Source: QAND01 sp003150225 (lineage in GTDB: Bacteria > Bacillota > Clostridia > Christensenellales > QAND01). From it: a stretch of DNA of 64,000 bases. Shown here piece after piece: positions 1 through 8,082 of this stretch (its first letter is position 1; each line of letters starts with the position of its first letter). The notes beneath the pieces are model-generated. The model saw nothing but the letters and a program-made list of their open reading frames with translations. It did no database searches and had not been told where the DNA came from. Position numbers and translations under genes: made by a program. The stretch is taken from contig NZ_CP076563.1 in assembly GCF_044357945.1 (NCBI RefSeq), forward strand, positions 1,178,001 through 1,242,000, in the 5' to 3' direction.

Positions 1-1570
1 CGGCCATCACCGAAAGACCCGCCACCCCAAAGGCCATAAACCGGCCCACGTCGGTGTCATGAAGGGCCATCTGGGTCTTTTCATAGGCGTACTTATCGTG
101 CATGTAGTGGATCACGTTCATGGTATTGACGTAAAGGGCACACAGCCATTCCCGGTAAACGGCAAGGCGCTCCATAACGGCGTCATAGGAAAGGACCTCT
201 CCCGCCATGGGCTCCATCTGGGGTCCCAGGTGGAGGCCGGAGGTGTGGTCATAGCCGCCGTTTAAGGCCAGCAGCAGTAGCTTCGGCAGGTTGCACCGGG
301 CTCCAAAGAACTGCATCTGCTTGCCTACCCGCATGGCGGAGACGCAGCAGGCGATGGCGTAATCATCCCCATAAAGAGGCCGCATCAGGTCGTCGTTCTC
401 GTACTGGATGGCGTCGGTATCGATGGACAGCCGGGCACAGTAGCGCGCAAACGCCCGGGGCAGGTCCTGGCTCCACAGCACGGTCAGATTGGGCTCTGCG
501 GAGGGGCCCAAGGTCCGGAGGGTGTGGAGGATGCGATAGCTGTTCCGGGTCACCAGGGTACGGCCATCCTCCCCCATGCCCCCTACGCTCTCGGTGATCC
601 ACATGGGGTCTCCCCCAAACAGCTCGTTGTACTCCGGAGTCCGCAGATGCCGGGCCATCCGGAGCTTCATGACAAAGTCATCCATGATCTCCTGGGCCCC
701 TGCTTCGCTGAGGGTTCCCTCCCGGAGATCTCGCTCCAGGTAGATATCCAAGAAGGTGCTGACCCGGCCCAGGCTCATAGCGGCGCCGTTCTGTTCCTTA
801 ATGGCTCCCAGGTATCCAAAATAGGTCCATTGGGCCGCCTCCAAGGCGGTCTCGGCAGGCCGGGAGATGTCCACGCCATATAGGGCGGCCATCTCCTTTA
901 GTTTGCCTAGAAAGGCGATCTGCTGGTACAGCTCCTCCCCCAGCCGGATGTTTTCCACATCCATGAGCTGACGGCCTTTGGCTTCCTTATCCTTTTGTTT
1001 TTCCTCGATGAGCCGGTCCACCCCGTAAAGGGCCACCCGGCGATAGTCCCCGATGATCCGCCCCCGGCCGTAGGCGTCCGGCAGGCCGGTGATGACGCCA
1101 CTCTTCCGGGCGGCACGCATCTCCGGGGTATAGACCCGATAGACGCCATCGTTATGGGTGGTGCGGAAGGTGAACTCCTCCCGAATCTTCTGGCCCATTT
1201 CATAGCCATACGCTTTACAGGCTCCCTCGGCCATGCGAATGCCGCCAAAGGGGTTCACCCCCCGGCGCAGGGGCCGGTTGGTCTGCAGCCCCACAATCAG
1301 CTCCTTTTCCCGATCCAGATACCCAGGGGCATAGCTGGTCAGGGAGGAGACGGTTTCGGTGTCGATGTCCAACACCCCACCGAATTCCTGCTCCAGGGCC
1401 AGCAGCCGGTTGAGCTTTTCCATCAGCTCCTGGGTGCGGGGGGTAGCGGAGGCCAGAAAGGACTCGTCCCCCTCATAGGGAGTGTAGTTGCGCTGAATGA
1501 AATCCCGGACGTCGATGTTTTCCTTCCAGGGGCCGGACACAAATCCCCGATAGGCTCTGTTTTCTTCCAT
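1..1570 (-). CDS. pflB: Pyruvate formate-lyase (formate C-acetyltransferase), 3'-truncated by window edge
   Basis: This is a glycyl-radical enzyme that converts pyruvate and CoA to acetyl-CoA and formate in anaerobic fermentation. The first 523 codons are visible. They include the catalytic cysteine pair at residues 408-409 in ACCVSAM, followed by GKQMQFFGARCNL, both typical of PFL. The family usually has about 740-760 residues, so the C-terminal glycyl-radical loop lies beyond position 1. The ATG at 1570 is preceded by AAGGAGG at good spacing. Upstream are a ZTP-type riboswitch with an intrinsic terminator and a strong promoter. The activase gene pflA would be expected beyond the window edge. 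The family assignment is certain; the gene appears intact as far as it can be seen. Confidence 0.96.
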   Translation of the reverse strand, partial: MEENRAYRGFVSGPWKENIDVRDFIQRNYTPYEGDESFLASATPRTQELMEKLNRLLALEQEFGGVLDIDTETVSSLTSYAPGYLDREKELIVGLQTNRPLRRGVNPFGGIRMAEGACKAYGYEMGQKIREEFTFRTTHNDGVYRVYTPEMRAARKSGVITGLPDAYGRGRIIGDYRRVALYGVDRLIEEKQKDKEAKGRQLMDVENIRLGEELYQQIAFLGKLKEMAALYGVDISRPAETALEAAQWTYFGYLGAIKEQNGAAMSLGRVSTFLDIYLERDLREGTLSEAGAQEIMDDFVMKLRMARHLRTPEYNELFGGDPMWITESVGGMGEDGRTLVTRNSYRILHTLRTLGPSAEPNLTVLWSQDLPRAFARYCARLSIDTDAIQYENDDLMRPLYGDDYAIACCVSAMRVGKQMQFFGARCNLPKLLLLALNGGYDHTSGLHLGPQMEPMAGEVLSYDAVMERLAVYREWLCALYVNTMNVIHYMHDKYAYEKTQMALHDTDVGRFMAFGVAGLSVMA

Positions 1571-1596
1571 TGCGGTTTCCTCCTTAGCACTGGTAA

Positions 1597-1634
1597 GAAA
1601 AAAGGACAGCCTTTTGCATGTGCAAGGGCTGCCC
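1597..1634 (-). terminator. Riboswitch expression-platform terminator before pflB
   Basis: On the minus strand GGGCAGCCCTTGCA pairs with TGCAAAAGGCTGTCC and is followed by a run of six T. The 5' arm contains the conserved CTGGGC of the aptamer, so ligand binding and terminator formation should be mutually exclusive. That predicts an ON switch. Confidence 0.85.
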
Positions 1635-1700
1635 AGACGGTCGGCGTTATAGCCCCGCACTCCCCTGTGGTAAACCCACAAAACCCGTCAGTCGTGCGGA
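1631..1700 (-). ncRNA. ZTP/ZMP riboswitch (pfl motif) aptamer
   Basis: The minus-strand leader carries the hallmark GCCGACCGTCTGGGC. It is preceded by a hairpin with arms GTGGG and CCCAC-like bases and the GGGGAGTGCGGGG segment, which pairs back to CCGCAC near 1695-1700. This matches the pfl RNA class, which senses ZTP/ZMP, the alarmone of 10-formyl-tetrahydrofolate shortage. Formate made by PFL feeds that folate pool, so the location fits the known biology. The assignment is from motif recognition; no covariance search was run. Confidence 0.87.
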
Positions 1701-1722
1701 ACGTCCTCTTTCTTTCACCCTC

Positions 1723-1751
1723 AGTATAGGTTCCTTTCCAGGGCTTGTCAA
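1723..1751 (-). promoter_or_regulatory. Sigma-A promoter of pflB
   Basis: On the minus strand TTGACA, a 17-base spacer and TATACT lie about 20 bases upstream of the riboswitch aptamer. This is a near-perfect housekeeping promoter. Confidence 0.85.
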
Positions 1752-1769
1752 CAGTGGCTTCCTTCTTTC

Positions 1770-1798
1770 TTGCGTCCCGGCAAAAGCCGGGGTACAAT
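1770..1798 (+). promoter_or_regulatory. Probable promoter of the MobB-like/kinase pair
   Basis: TTGCGT, 17 bases, TACAAT, ending 24 bases before the ATG at 1823. It is divergent from the pflB promoter. Confidence 0.6.
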
Positions 1799-1822
1799 GA
1801 CGAAAAAGGGAGGCGTTTTAGC

Positions 1823-2578
1823 ATGAAAGCCATCGCCATAGTGGGCCATAGCAAAACCGGAAAAACCACCCTGTGCGAAGCCCTGATCCGGACCCTTACG
1901 GCCCGTGGATACCGGGTGGGAAGCGTTAAGGAAATCCATGCAGAGGGATTTTCCATAGATGATCCCGCTTCCAACACCGGCCGGCACCGGTCCGCCGGAG
2001 CCCGAACCGTCATCGCCAGAGGCCCGGCGGAAACCGACGTGCTCCTTGACCACCCCATCCCGCACCGACAGCTATTGTCCTATTTTGATGAGGACTACGT
2101 CATCCTGGAAGGGGTGCGGGATGTGCCCTGCCCGTTGATCCAGTCAGCGGCCTCCCCCGAGGACCTGCCCAATCCCCTGGACCCTCGGACGGTGGCGGTA
2201 TCCGGAGTCATCGCCAATGGAGGGCTCCGTGAAGTTCAAGGCCTTCCGGTTCTGAACCCCTTGGGAGATCCCGACGCTTTGGCGGACTTTGTGGAGCGGA
2301 CTGCCTTTCCCCCGCTGCCAGGGGTGGATCCTAAATCCTGTGGGGCATGCGGCTGTGACTGCATGGCCTTTGCGGGAAAAATCGCCCATGGAGCGGCCCA
2401 GCGGGAGGACTGCGTCCAGTATCGGCAGCCCGTGTCCATCACCGTGGGCGGCAGGGAGCTCCATCTGGTGCCGTTTGTGGAGCGCATCGTCAAAAATGCC
2501 GTGCTGGGTCTGGTTCGGGAGCTGGACGGTTACCGGGAGCACAGCGAAATTACCGTCACCATCCGGGAGGATGGCTGA
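1823..2578 (+). CDS. MobB-like P-loop GTPase with C-terminal Cys cluster
   Basis: The 251-residue product begins with a P-loop (GHSKTGKTT, residues 8-16) and resembles MobB, the GTP-binding partner in molybdopterin-guanine dinucleotide synthesis. Unlike short MobB proteins it has an extra C-terminal region with C173, C176, C178, C180 and C197 (KSCGACGCDC), a likely Fe-S or metal site. The ATG at 1823 is used because GGGAGG lies 9 bases upstream; an in-frame start at 1745 has no such site and would lie upstream of the promoter. The stop overlaps the next start (ATGA), implying translational coupling to the kinase-like gene. A role in molybdenum or tungsten cofactor handling is inferred from family only; no molybdoenzyme is visible nearby. 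Confidence 0.8.
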   Translation: MKAIAIVGHSKTGKTTLCEALIRTLTARGYRVGSVKEIHAEGFSIDDPASNTGRHRSAGARTVIARGPAETDVLLDHPIPHRQLLSYFDEDYVILEGVRDVPCPLIQSAASPEDLPNPLDPRTVAVSGVIANGGLREVQGLPVLNPLGDPDALADFVERTAFPPLPGVDPKSCGACGCDCMAFAGKIAHGAAQREDCVQYRQPVSITVGGRELHLVPFVERIVKNAVLGLVRELDGYREHSEITVTIREDG

Positions 2579-3231
2579 TGAAGGGCCATCTCTTTCATTC
2601 CCGCCGCAACCAGGTGCGCTTGGTCCGCCGGCGGGGAGAGCTGGTGATCCGCAAGGAGTACCGGGATGAAGAAACCCTATTAACGGAGCAGCGCACCCTT
2701 CTTCTGCTCCATAGCCGGGGGGTGGACTCCATTCCCCGGGTTTTATGGAGAAAAGGGCGCTGCCTGTACCTGAACTATCTTCCGGGGGAGAACTACGCCG
2801 AGCTGGCTGACGCCGCCGAGACCGATGCCCAAATCCCGCTTTCCGCCGCCATGAAAGCGCTTTGCGATTGGATCGCCAGGTACCACGCCATGACCGGTTG
2901 TCTGCGGGGGGACGTGAACCTGCGAAATTTTCTCTACGACGGCATGATCTGCCGCTCGGTGGATTTTGAGGAGCCCCTCATCTCCGGGCCGGTGGAGGAG
3001 GATCTGGGCCCTATCCTGGCCTTTCTTCTAACCTACCTTCCCGCCTTAACCCCTTCCAAACTGGCGGCGGGAGAGGCCTTCTTACGCCAAGCAGCCGTTC
3101 ATGGAACGGATATGGAAGCCCTGGAATCCGCCTATCTGCGGGAATTGGACGCCATGTATCTGCGCCGGGGACCGGATTCCCTTCCCATCCTTTCCAAAGC
3201 CAAGGACGCCTTCCGCCGGATACGCCCCTAG
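2578..3231 (+). CDS. Small kinase-like protein (protein/aminoglycoside kinase fold)
   Basis: The 217-residue product shows a minimal kinase fold: an N-lobe lysine (VIRKEY, K26), a catalytic loop RGDVNLRNFL at 110-119 with Asp and Asn in kinase spacing, and a DFG-like VDFE at 128-131. It resembles the RIO/lipopolysaccharide-kinase and choline/aminoglycoside kinase superfamily but is short, lacking much of the C-lobe. Its start overlaps the stop of the MobB-like gene, so the two are almost certainly co-expressed. The substrate is unknown. A small-molecule kinase is as likely as a protein kinase. Confidence 0.65.
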   Translation: MKGHLFHSRRNQVRLVRRRGELVIRKEYRDEETLLTEQRTLLLLHSRGVDSIPRVLWRKGRCLYLNYLPGENYAELADAAETDAQIPLSAAMKALCDWIARYHAMTGCLRGDVNLRNFLYDGMICRSVDFEEPLISGPVEEDLGPILAFLLTYLPALTPSKLAAGEAFLRQAAVHGTDMEALESAYLRELDAMYLRRGPDSLPILSKAKDAFRRIRP

Positions 3232-3257
3232 ACAATGGGGATAAATCCGGGTATACT
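3229..3257 (+). promoter_or_regulatory. Promoter of TSCPD-domain gene
   Basis: TAGACA, 17 bases, TATACT. The -35 overlaps the stop codon of the kinase-like gene and the start codon is at 3290. Confidence 0.65.
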
Positions 3258-3289
3258 CCAAGGCATCACGGGCAAAAGGAGCGTTTTGT

Positions 3290-3553
3290 ATGAGACACAC
3301 CTACCGTACCAGCGGCACCTGCTCCCGCTCCATCGCGTTTGATTTAGAGGGGAATGTGGTAACAAACGTGGTATTTGAAGGAGGCTGTAACGGCAACCTC
3401 CAGGGCATTGCCCGAGCGGCGGAGGGCATGACCGTGGAACGGCTCCACGAGCTGTTTGCCGGTATCCGTTGCGGCATGAAGCACACCTCCTGCCCCGATC
3501 AACTGGCGCAGGCGGTAGCCGCTGCCTTTGGGGAAGAACGGGAGGAGCAATAG
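3290..3553 (+). CDS. TSCPD domain-containing protein (TIGR03905-like, four-Cys)
   Basis: An 87-residue protein with four spaced cysteines (C11, C33, C61, C68) and the TSCPD signature at 67-71. Stand-alone TSCPD proteins resemble the C-terminal domain of class II ribonucleotide reductases and probably bind a metal or Fe-S centre; their exact role is not known. The ATG follows AAAGGAG. The gene has its own promoter upstream and a strong terminator downstream, so it is monocistronic. Length and cysteine pattern fit the family well. Confidence 0.85.
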   Translation: MRHTYRTSGTCSRSIAFDLEGNVVTNVVFEGGCNGNLQGIARAAEGMTVERLHELFAGIRCGMKHTSCPDQLAQAVAAAFGEEREEQ

Positions 3554-3577
3554 GCTGTTTGACCAAACCCCAATTCC

Positions 3578-3617
3578 AGAAAAATGCCCCCGGCGCTTGC
3601 CGGGGGCATTTCTTCTT
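3578..3617 (+). terminator. Terminator after TSCPD gene
   Basis: ATGCCCCCGGC / GCCGGGGGCAT hairpin with a T-rich 3' side. Short T tracts on both sides mean it may also serve the convergent amidohydrolase gene. Confidence 0.8.
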
Positions 3618-3631
3618 CCTTTCACCCTCTT

Positions 3632-4447
3632 CTAAACCTCTACCCCGAAGAACGTCTCAAAATTGCGGTACAGGATCATTTCGTTCTCCCGGTCCGTCAG
3701 GCCTAGATTCAAAAACCGCTCCAGCTCTAGCACATGGTCCCACATGGGAAAATCGGTACCGAAGAAAAACCGCTCCGGCCCCATATGGCGGATCATCTCC
3801 ACGGCATATTCCGGGGAAAGCTGAAATAGGCTGCTGCAGGTGTCGAACTGAATGTTGCCCTCGTAGAGACAATCCATGGCCTCCTGCCACCGCTGGTAGC
3901 CCCCAAAATGGGCGGCGATGCACCGGAGGTCCGGCACCGCGTCAGCGGCGTTCCGTAGCCGGAAGGGAGCGGAACGGTCATAGCGAGCATCCCCCATGTG
4001 GAACAGCACCGGCAGCCCGCTTTGGGCGATACACCGGTACAGGGGAATGCAAGCGGGATCATCTATGCAGAAATCCTGAAAATCGGGGTGGAGTTTGACG
4101 CCATGAAGGCCCAGCTCCAGCATCCGGTCCAGCTCCGCTTCCCAGCCCTCCATCCGCGGATGCAGGGTGGCGAATCCCAAAAAGCGGGGCTCGCGGGCGC
4201 ATTCCCCAGCGATGAAATCGTTGATGGAACGAACCTGGTCCGGCCGGGTGGCGGTGGAGCACACCAGATACTTTCCCACCCCTATCCGGCTGCCGCTCTC
4301 CAGCAAATGACTGCTAAGACCGATGAACTGCATGGGCACATTATAGAACTTGCTGATGGACGCCGTGGCCTTTTCCGCAATTTTCGCGGGGAAGATATGG
4401 GTATGGGCATCGGCGATTTTTCCGTGATATTCCGCAGGGTTTTGCAT
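3632..4447 (-). CDS. Amidohydrolase-family TIM-barrel metalloenzyme (Amidohydro_2)
   Basis: The 271-residue protein starts near an HxH metal motif (IADAHTHIFP) and contains GVKLHPDFQ, LFHMGDARY, AAHFGGYQ and FGTDFPMWD, the ordered metal-ligand segments of Amidohydro_2 hydrolases/decarboxylases. The ATG at 4447 is chosen because it has GGAG 10 bases upstream; an upstream in-frame start at 4516 precedes the promoter. The substrate is unknown; relatives act on cyclic amides or decarboxylate aromatic acids. It is convergent with the TSCPD gene and divergent from the efflux operon. Confidence 0.8.
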   Translation of the reverse strand: MQNPAEYHGKIADAHTHIFPAKIAEKATASISKFYNVPMQFIGLSSHLLESGSRIGVGKYLVCSTATRPDQVRSINDFIAGECAREPRFLGFATLHPRMEGWEAELDRMLELGLHGVKLHPDFQDFCIDDPACIPLYRCIAQSGLPVLFHMGDARYDRSAPFRLRNAADAVPDLRCIAAHFGGYQRWQEAMDCLYEGNIQFDTCSSLFQLSPEYAVEMIRHMGPERFFFGTDFPMWDHVLELERFLNLGLTDRENEMILYRNFETFFGVEV

Positions 4448-4494
4448 CTTTGTTCGTCTCCGTGGTCCGCCCCGCCGGGCGGAAGAATGGACAT

Positions 4495-4523
4495 ATTCTA
4501 AACCCTTAAAGGCCAAATGTCCA
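4495..4523 (-). promoter_or_regulatory. Promoter of amidohydrolase gene
   Basis: On the minus strand TGGACA, 17 bases, TAGAAT, about 48 bases before the ATG at 4447. Confidence 0.6.
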
Positions 4524-4655
4524 CCTGGCGGGGCAATTTTTCAGGAAAGTTTCCCGTCCATACCTCCTCTTTGGGCGCATAAGAAGTCCCCGGAAGCAAA
4601 CAGTATAGAAAAGGATTTGAAACCGCCGGAAACCATGGGGAGGGAGCGACGCCAG

Positions 4656-5585
4656 ATGACAAGCCGCAGGGATGAAAAGCCGTTTGGAGCGGCGGAAAAA
4701 CAGAACGGGGCATTCCGGCCCCACAGGCGCAAAACCCGGCTGCTCTGGGCGGCGCTTTTATCGGTGGTTTTGGCCGGGTTGGTGCTATTGGTCGCCCTTT
4801 CCCGCTCCCCCGATGACGGCTACATCCAACAGACGGCCCTTACCGGAGACCTCACCACCTATTATAGTTTTTCCGGGTCGGTCATCGCGCCGGAACGGAC
4901 GGTATCGGTTGCGGAGGACCCCCTTACCATATCCCAGCTTTATTACAGGGAGGGGGATCGTGTGGAAAAGGGAGAGGCCGTATTGAAAACCTCCGATGGT
5001 CGGGTATACCGGGCTGGTATGGACGGCGAGCTATGGGGACTTACCCTTTCAAAGGGCCAGACCGTCCCAGCGGGACAAACCCTGTTTTCCGTGGTAGACT
5101 ACCAGGATCTGCGGATACGGATTCAGGTTGACGAACAGGATGTGGCCGCCCTCTCCCTGGACCAGCCCGTCCGCGTTTCCATCCATGCCCTGGGCCTCAC
5201 CCAGGACGGCCGCATTTCCCGCATTGCCAGGGAGGCGTCGGGCCAGGGAGGCGTCCCCTATTTTGAGGTAGAAGTTGTGTTATCCCAACTGCCCGCAGGG
5301 CTGCTGGCCGGTATGTCCGCAGAGGTCAAGCTGGAAAATCAATCGGTGACGGATGGAGTGCTGCTGCCGGTAAAGGCCCTTCAGACCGACGATCAGAACC
5401 GTCCTTACGTCTATTATGTCAACGAAAAGGGCCGTATGGACGCCAAATACGTCACCGTGGGAATCAGCGACGGCATATACGCCCAAATTCAGCAGGGTGT
5501 GACGCCGGGAGAAACCGTTTACTTCCCGGTGGAACAGCCCCAAAGCCTGAACCCCATGGATTTGATCCGGGAGGAAACGGAATGA
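4656..5585 (+). CDS. Efflux periplasmic-adaptor (MacA/HlyD-like) subunit
   Basis: A 309-residue membrane-fusion protein. A basic N-terminus is followed by one transmembrane segment (about 30-50), then a biotinyl-lipoyl-like region and beta-barrel domains typical of HlyD/MacA adaptors. In Firmicutes such proteins partner MacB-type ABC transporters for export of peptides or antimicrobials. The ATG at 4656 is preferred because GGGAGGGAG lies about 9 bases upstream; a TTG at 4617 would add 13 residues. It overlaps the ATPase gene by 4 bases (ATGA). The coiled-coil hairpin of Gram-negative MacA appears to be missing, as expected in a one-membrane cell. Confidence 0.85.
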   Translation: MTSRRDEKPFGAAEKQNGAFRPHRRKTRLLWAALLSVVLAGLVLLVALSRSPDDGYIQQTALTGDLTTYYSFSGSVIAPERTVSVAEDPLTISQLYYREGDRVEKGEAVLKTSDGRVYRAGMDGELWGLTLSKGQTVPAGQTLFSVVDYQDLRIRIQVDEQDVAALSLDQPVRVSIHALGLTQDGRISRIAREASGQGGVPYFEVEVVLSQLPAGLLAGMSAEVKLENQSVTDGVLLPVKALQTDDQNRPYVYYVNEKGRMDAKYVTVGISDGIYAQIQQGVTPGETVYFPVEQPQSLNPMDLIREETE

Positions 5586-6274
5586 CTCGGCGGCCCATTT
5601 TAACCCTTAGCGGGGTGGAAAAGGCCTATCCCATTGGGGAGGAGGAGCAGCTGGTGCTAAAAGGGGTGGACTTCACCCTCTACGAGGGGGAGTTTGTAGC
5701 GGTGTTGGGCCCCTCGGGCTCCGGGAAGTCCACCCTCATGAACATCCTGGGCTGTCTTGACATGCCCACCCGGGGGCGGTATACCCTCATGGGACAGGAG
5801 GTGTCCTCCTTAAGCGAACGGGAGCTGGCACGACTCCGCAACCGGGAGATTGGATTCGTCTTTCAATCCTTCTATCTGTTGCCCCGGCTCACCGCCCTGG
5901 AAAACGTGGAGCTTCCCCTGACCTATGCTGGCGTTGGCCGGCGCCAGCGCAGGGAGATCGCTCAGGGACTTTTAAGCCGGATGGGGCTGGAGAACCGAAT
6001 GGCCCACTACCCCCGGCAGCTGTCGGGAGGCCAGCAGCAGCGGGTGGCCATTGCCCGCGCCCTCTCCTGCCGGCCCTCCCTTCTCCTGGCCGATGAACCC
6101 ACCGGCGCCCTGGATCAGCACACCGGCCTCCAGGTGATGGAGTTGTTCCATGACCTGCACCGGGAGGGCAACACCATCGTCATGATCACCCACAACCAGG
6201 ATTTGGCGAAAACGGCGCAGCGGGTGGTGAACATCCTGGACGGCCGTCTCTCCTCGGGGGAGGCGTTGTCATGA
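5582..6274 (+). CDS. MacB-type ABC transporter ATPase
   Basis: The 230-residue ATPase has Walker A GPSGSGKST (43-51), signature LSGGQQQR and Walker B LLLADEP followed by the D-loop TGALD, diagnostic of the LolD/MacB family. It should power the FtsX-type permease encoded next, with the adaptor encoded upstream. Both junctions overlap by 4 bases (ATGA), so the three genes are one translationally coupled operon. Substrates are not predictable; homologues export peptides, antibiotics or lipoproteins. Confidence 0.93.
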   Translation: MTRRPILTLSGVEKAYPIGEEEQLVLKGVDFTLYEGEFVAVLGPSGSGKSTLMNILGCLDMPTRGRYTLMGQEVSSLSERELARLRNREIGFVFQSFYLLPRLTALENVELPLTYAGVGRRQRREIAQGLLSRMGLENRMAHYPRQLSGGQQQRVAIARALSCRPSLLLADEPTGALDQHTGLQVMELFHDLHREGNTIVMITHNQDLAKTAQRVVNILDGRLSSGEALS

Positions 6275-7446
6275 TTCTGGAAAGCATCCGCATGGCTTGG
6301 CAGAATATCCGGCACAACAAGCTTCGCTCCTTTCTAACGGTGCTGGGCATCGTCATCGGGGTTGCGGCCATCATCGCCCTTATCTCCATGGTTCAAGGGG
6401 TCATGGGAGCCATCAATCAGAAATTCATCGGCCTGGGAGCTGGCAAGCTTTCGGTCCAGGTCACCGGCACCGCTCTGAAGGAGGGGCTTTCCTCCCAGGA
6501 TCTGGAACGGCTGGAGGGCATCTCCTCGGTTTGCGGCCTTTCCCCCAACCTATCCGTGACAGCGCCCGTCCGGATGAACGGACAGACCGTAGAGGATGTG
6601 ACCGTCCTGGGCAAGAGCCATGTGTACTTTCGGGAGGAGGCGCCCGCCATCAAATCCGGCCGGGCGCTGACCGCTTTGGACGCCTCCGCCCACAGCCGGG
6701 TGTGTCTCATTGGAGAGGACACCGAACGAGCCCATTTTCTGGGAGGAAGCGCCCTGGGCCGCACCATCACCCTTCATGGGGTAGATTTTACGGTGGTGGG
6801 GGTTACGGATCGGTCCCGGGCGGTGGACGCCATGTTCTTGACGGGAGAGGATCTGGTCATCCTGCCCTATGAGGCCATGATGTCCCTTCTGGGCCAGGAT
6901 AGCCTTGGAGCCGTGGATCTGTATCTGCGGGATTCCGCCCAAATGGATGCCGCCGTAGAAGAGACGAAATCCATCCTCCGCCAGGCATTTAACTACCGGG
7001 AGGGCGCTTTCTCCATCATCAATATGGATAGCTTGACAAAGGTGCTCCGGGAGCTCCAAGCCATGATGGAGGCTCTCCTCATCGGCATTGCCTCCATCGC
7101 TCTTTTGGTAGGGGGCATCGGCATCATGAATATGATGCTGGTGTCGGTTTCAGAGCGGACCACCGAGATCGGCCTCCGCAAAGCTCTGGGCGCCGAGCCC
7201 CGGCGCATTCAGCTGCAGTTTTTGCTGGAATCCATGTTCCTATCCCTGCTGGGCGGGCTCATTGGAGCGGTTGGGGGCGTTCTCTGTACCCTGCTGGCCT
7301 CTGCCGTCATCGGGGTCTCCTGCTCCGTCTCCTTTGGTGCTATACTATTGGGGGTCGGCTTTTCCGCCGCCGTGGGCATCCTCTTTGGTTTTGCCCCCGC
7401 CCGGAAGGCCAGCCGGCTCAATCCCATCGAAGCCCTCCGCCATTAG
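6271..7446 (+). CDS. MacB/FtsX-type ABC transporter permease
   Basis: A 391-residue permease with the MacB topology: an N-terminal membrane helix (about 18-45, FLTVLGIVIGVAAIIAL), a large extracytoplasmic MacB_PCD domain (about 50-260) and three C-terminal helices of the FtsX domain ending in the conserved PARKASRLNPIEALR. It completes the adaptor-ATPase-permease tripartite exporter. The start overlaps the ATPase stop. It is full length for the family. Confidence 0.93.
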   Translation: MILESIRMAWQNIRHNKLRSFLTVLGIVIGVAAIIALISMVQGVMGAINQKFIGLGAGKLSVQVTGTALKEGLSSQDLERLEGISSVCGLSPNLSVTAPVRMNGQTVEDVTVLGKSHVYFREEAPAIKSGRALTALDASAHSRVCLIGEDTERAHFLGGSALGRTITLHGVDFTVVGVTDRSRAVDAMFLTGEDLVILPYEAMMSLLGQDSLGAVDLYLRDSAQMDAAVEETKSILRQAFNYREGAFSIINMDSLTKVLRELQAMMEALLIGIASIALLVGGIGIMNMMLVSVSERTTEIGLRKALGAEPRRIQLQFLLESMFLSLLGGLIGAVGGVLCTLLASAVIGVSCSVSFGAILLGVGFSAAVGILFGFAPARKASRLNPIEALRH

Positions 7447-7470
7447 CGGATGGAGAAGGAGAGAATTCCC

Positions 7471-8004
7471 ATGAAACGCGAGGAAACCATCGTCAGCCAG
7501 TCCACGGTGTTCAACGGAAAAATCTTTTCGGTGGACCGGATGGAGATCACCCTGCCAAACGGCCGTCCCGCTCTCAGAGAGGTGGTGCGGAACCCCGGCG
7601 CATCCGCCGTTGTGGCAGCGGATGAAAATGGCCGGGTGGCCATGGTGCGCCAGTACCGTATTGCCGCTCAGTCGGAGCTATGGGAGCTTCCCGCCGGGAA
7701 GCTGGATCCGGGAGAAGACCCCCTTGCCTGCGCGCAGAGGGAGCTGTCCGAGGAGACGGGGCTCTCGGCCAAGCGATGGCAAAAGCTCACCGCCATGTGG
7801 TCTTCTCCCGGGTTCTGCGACGAGGTACTGCACATCTACCTGGCCCAGGATCTAACAGCAGCGGACAGCCATCCTGACGAGGGTGAATTCGTTTCCCTGG
7901 AGATGGTGCCCCTCCCCGTCCTATGGGAGCGGATCATGGCGGGGGAGCTCCGGGACGCCAAAACCATCGTTGGCCTTCTCATGGCCAAGGAGATCTTGGA
8001 ATAA
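7471..8004 (+). CDS. Nudix hydrolase, ADP-ribose pyrophosphatase type
   Basis: The 177-residue protein contains a complete Nudix box, GKLDPGE through RELSEETG, in the context of the NudF/ADP-ribose pyrophosphatase subfamily (the upstream LWELPAGK strand and downstream SPGFCDEVLH). Such enzymes split ADP-ribose into AMP and ribose-5-phosphate. The ATG at 7471 follows GAAGGAGAG; an in-frame ATG at 7450 lacks a site. It begins 24 bases after the permease stop with no terminator between, so it may be the last gene of the efflux transcript, though a functional link is doubtful. Confidence 0.9.
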   Translation: MKREETIVSQSTVFNGKIFSVDRMEITLPNGRPALREVVRNPGASAVVAADENGRVAMVRQYRIAAQSELWELPAGKLDPGEDPLACAQRELSEETGLSAKRWQKLTAMWSSPGFCDEVLHIYLAQDLTAADSHPDEGEFVSLEMVPLPVLWERIMAGELRDAKTIVGLLMAKEILE

Positions 8005-8045
8005 AAAAATAGGCCGCATAGGGGAGCTGGGTTCTTCTAATCCTA

Positions 8046-8067
8046 ATCTAACAGCATATCGTTAGAT
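8046..8067. promoter_or_regulatory. Palindrome upstream of tspO, possible operator
   Basis: ATCTAAC, 8 bases, GTTAGAT: a perfect 7-bp inverted repeat ending 15 bases before the tspO start codon. It could be a repressor site or a small hairpin next to the ribosome-binding site. Confidence 0.4.
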
Positions 8068-8082
8068 CATGAGGTGAGTGCA

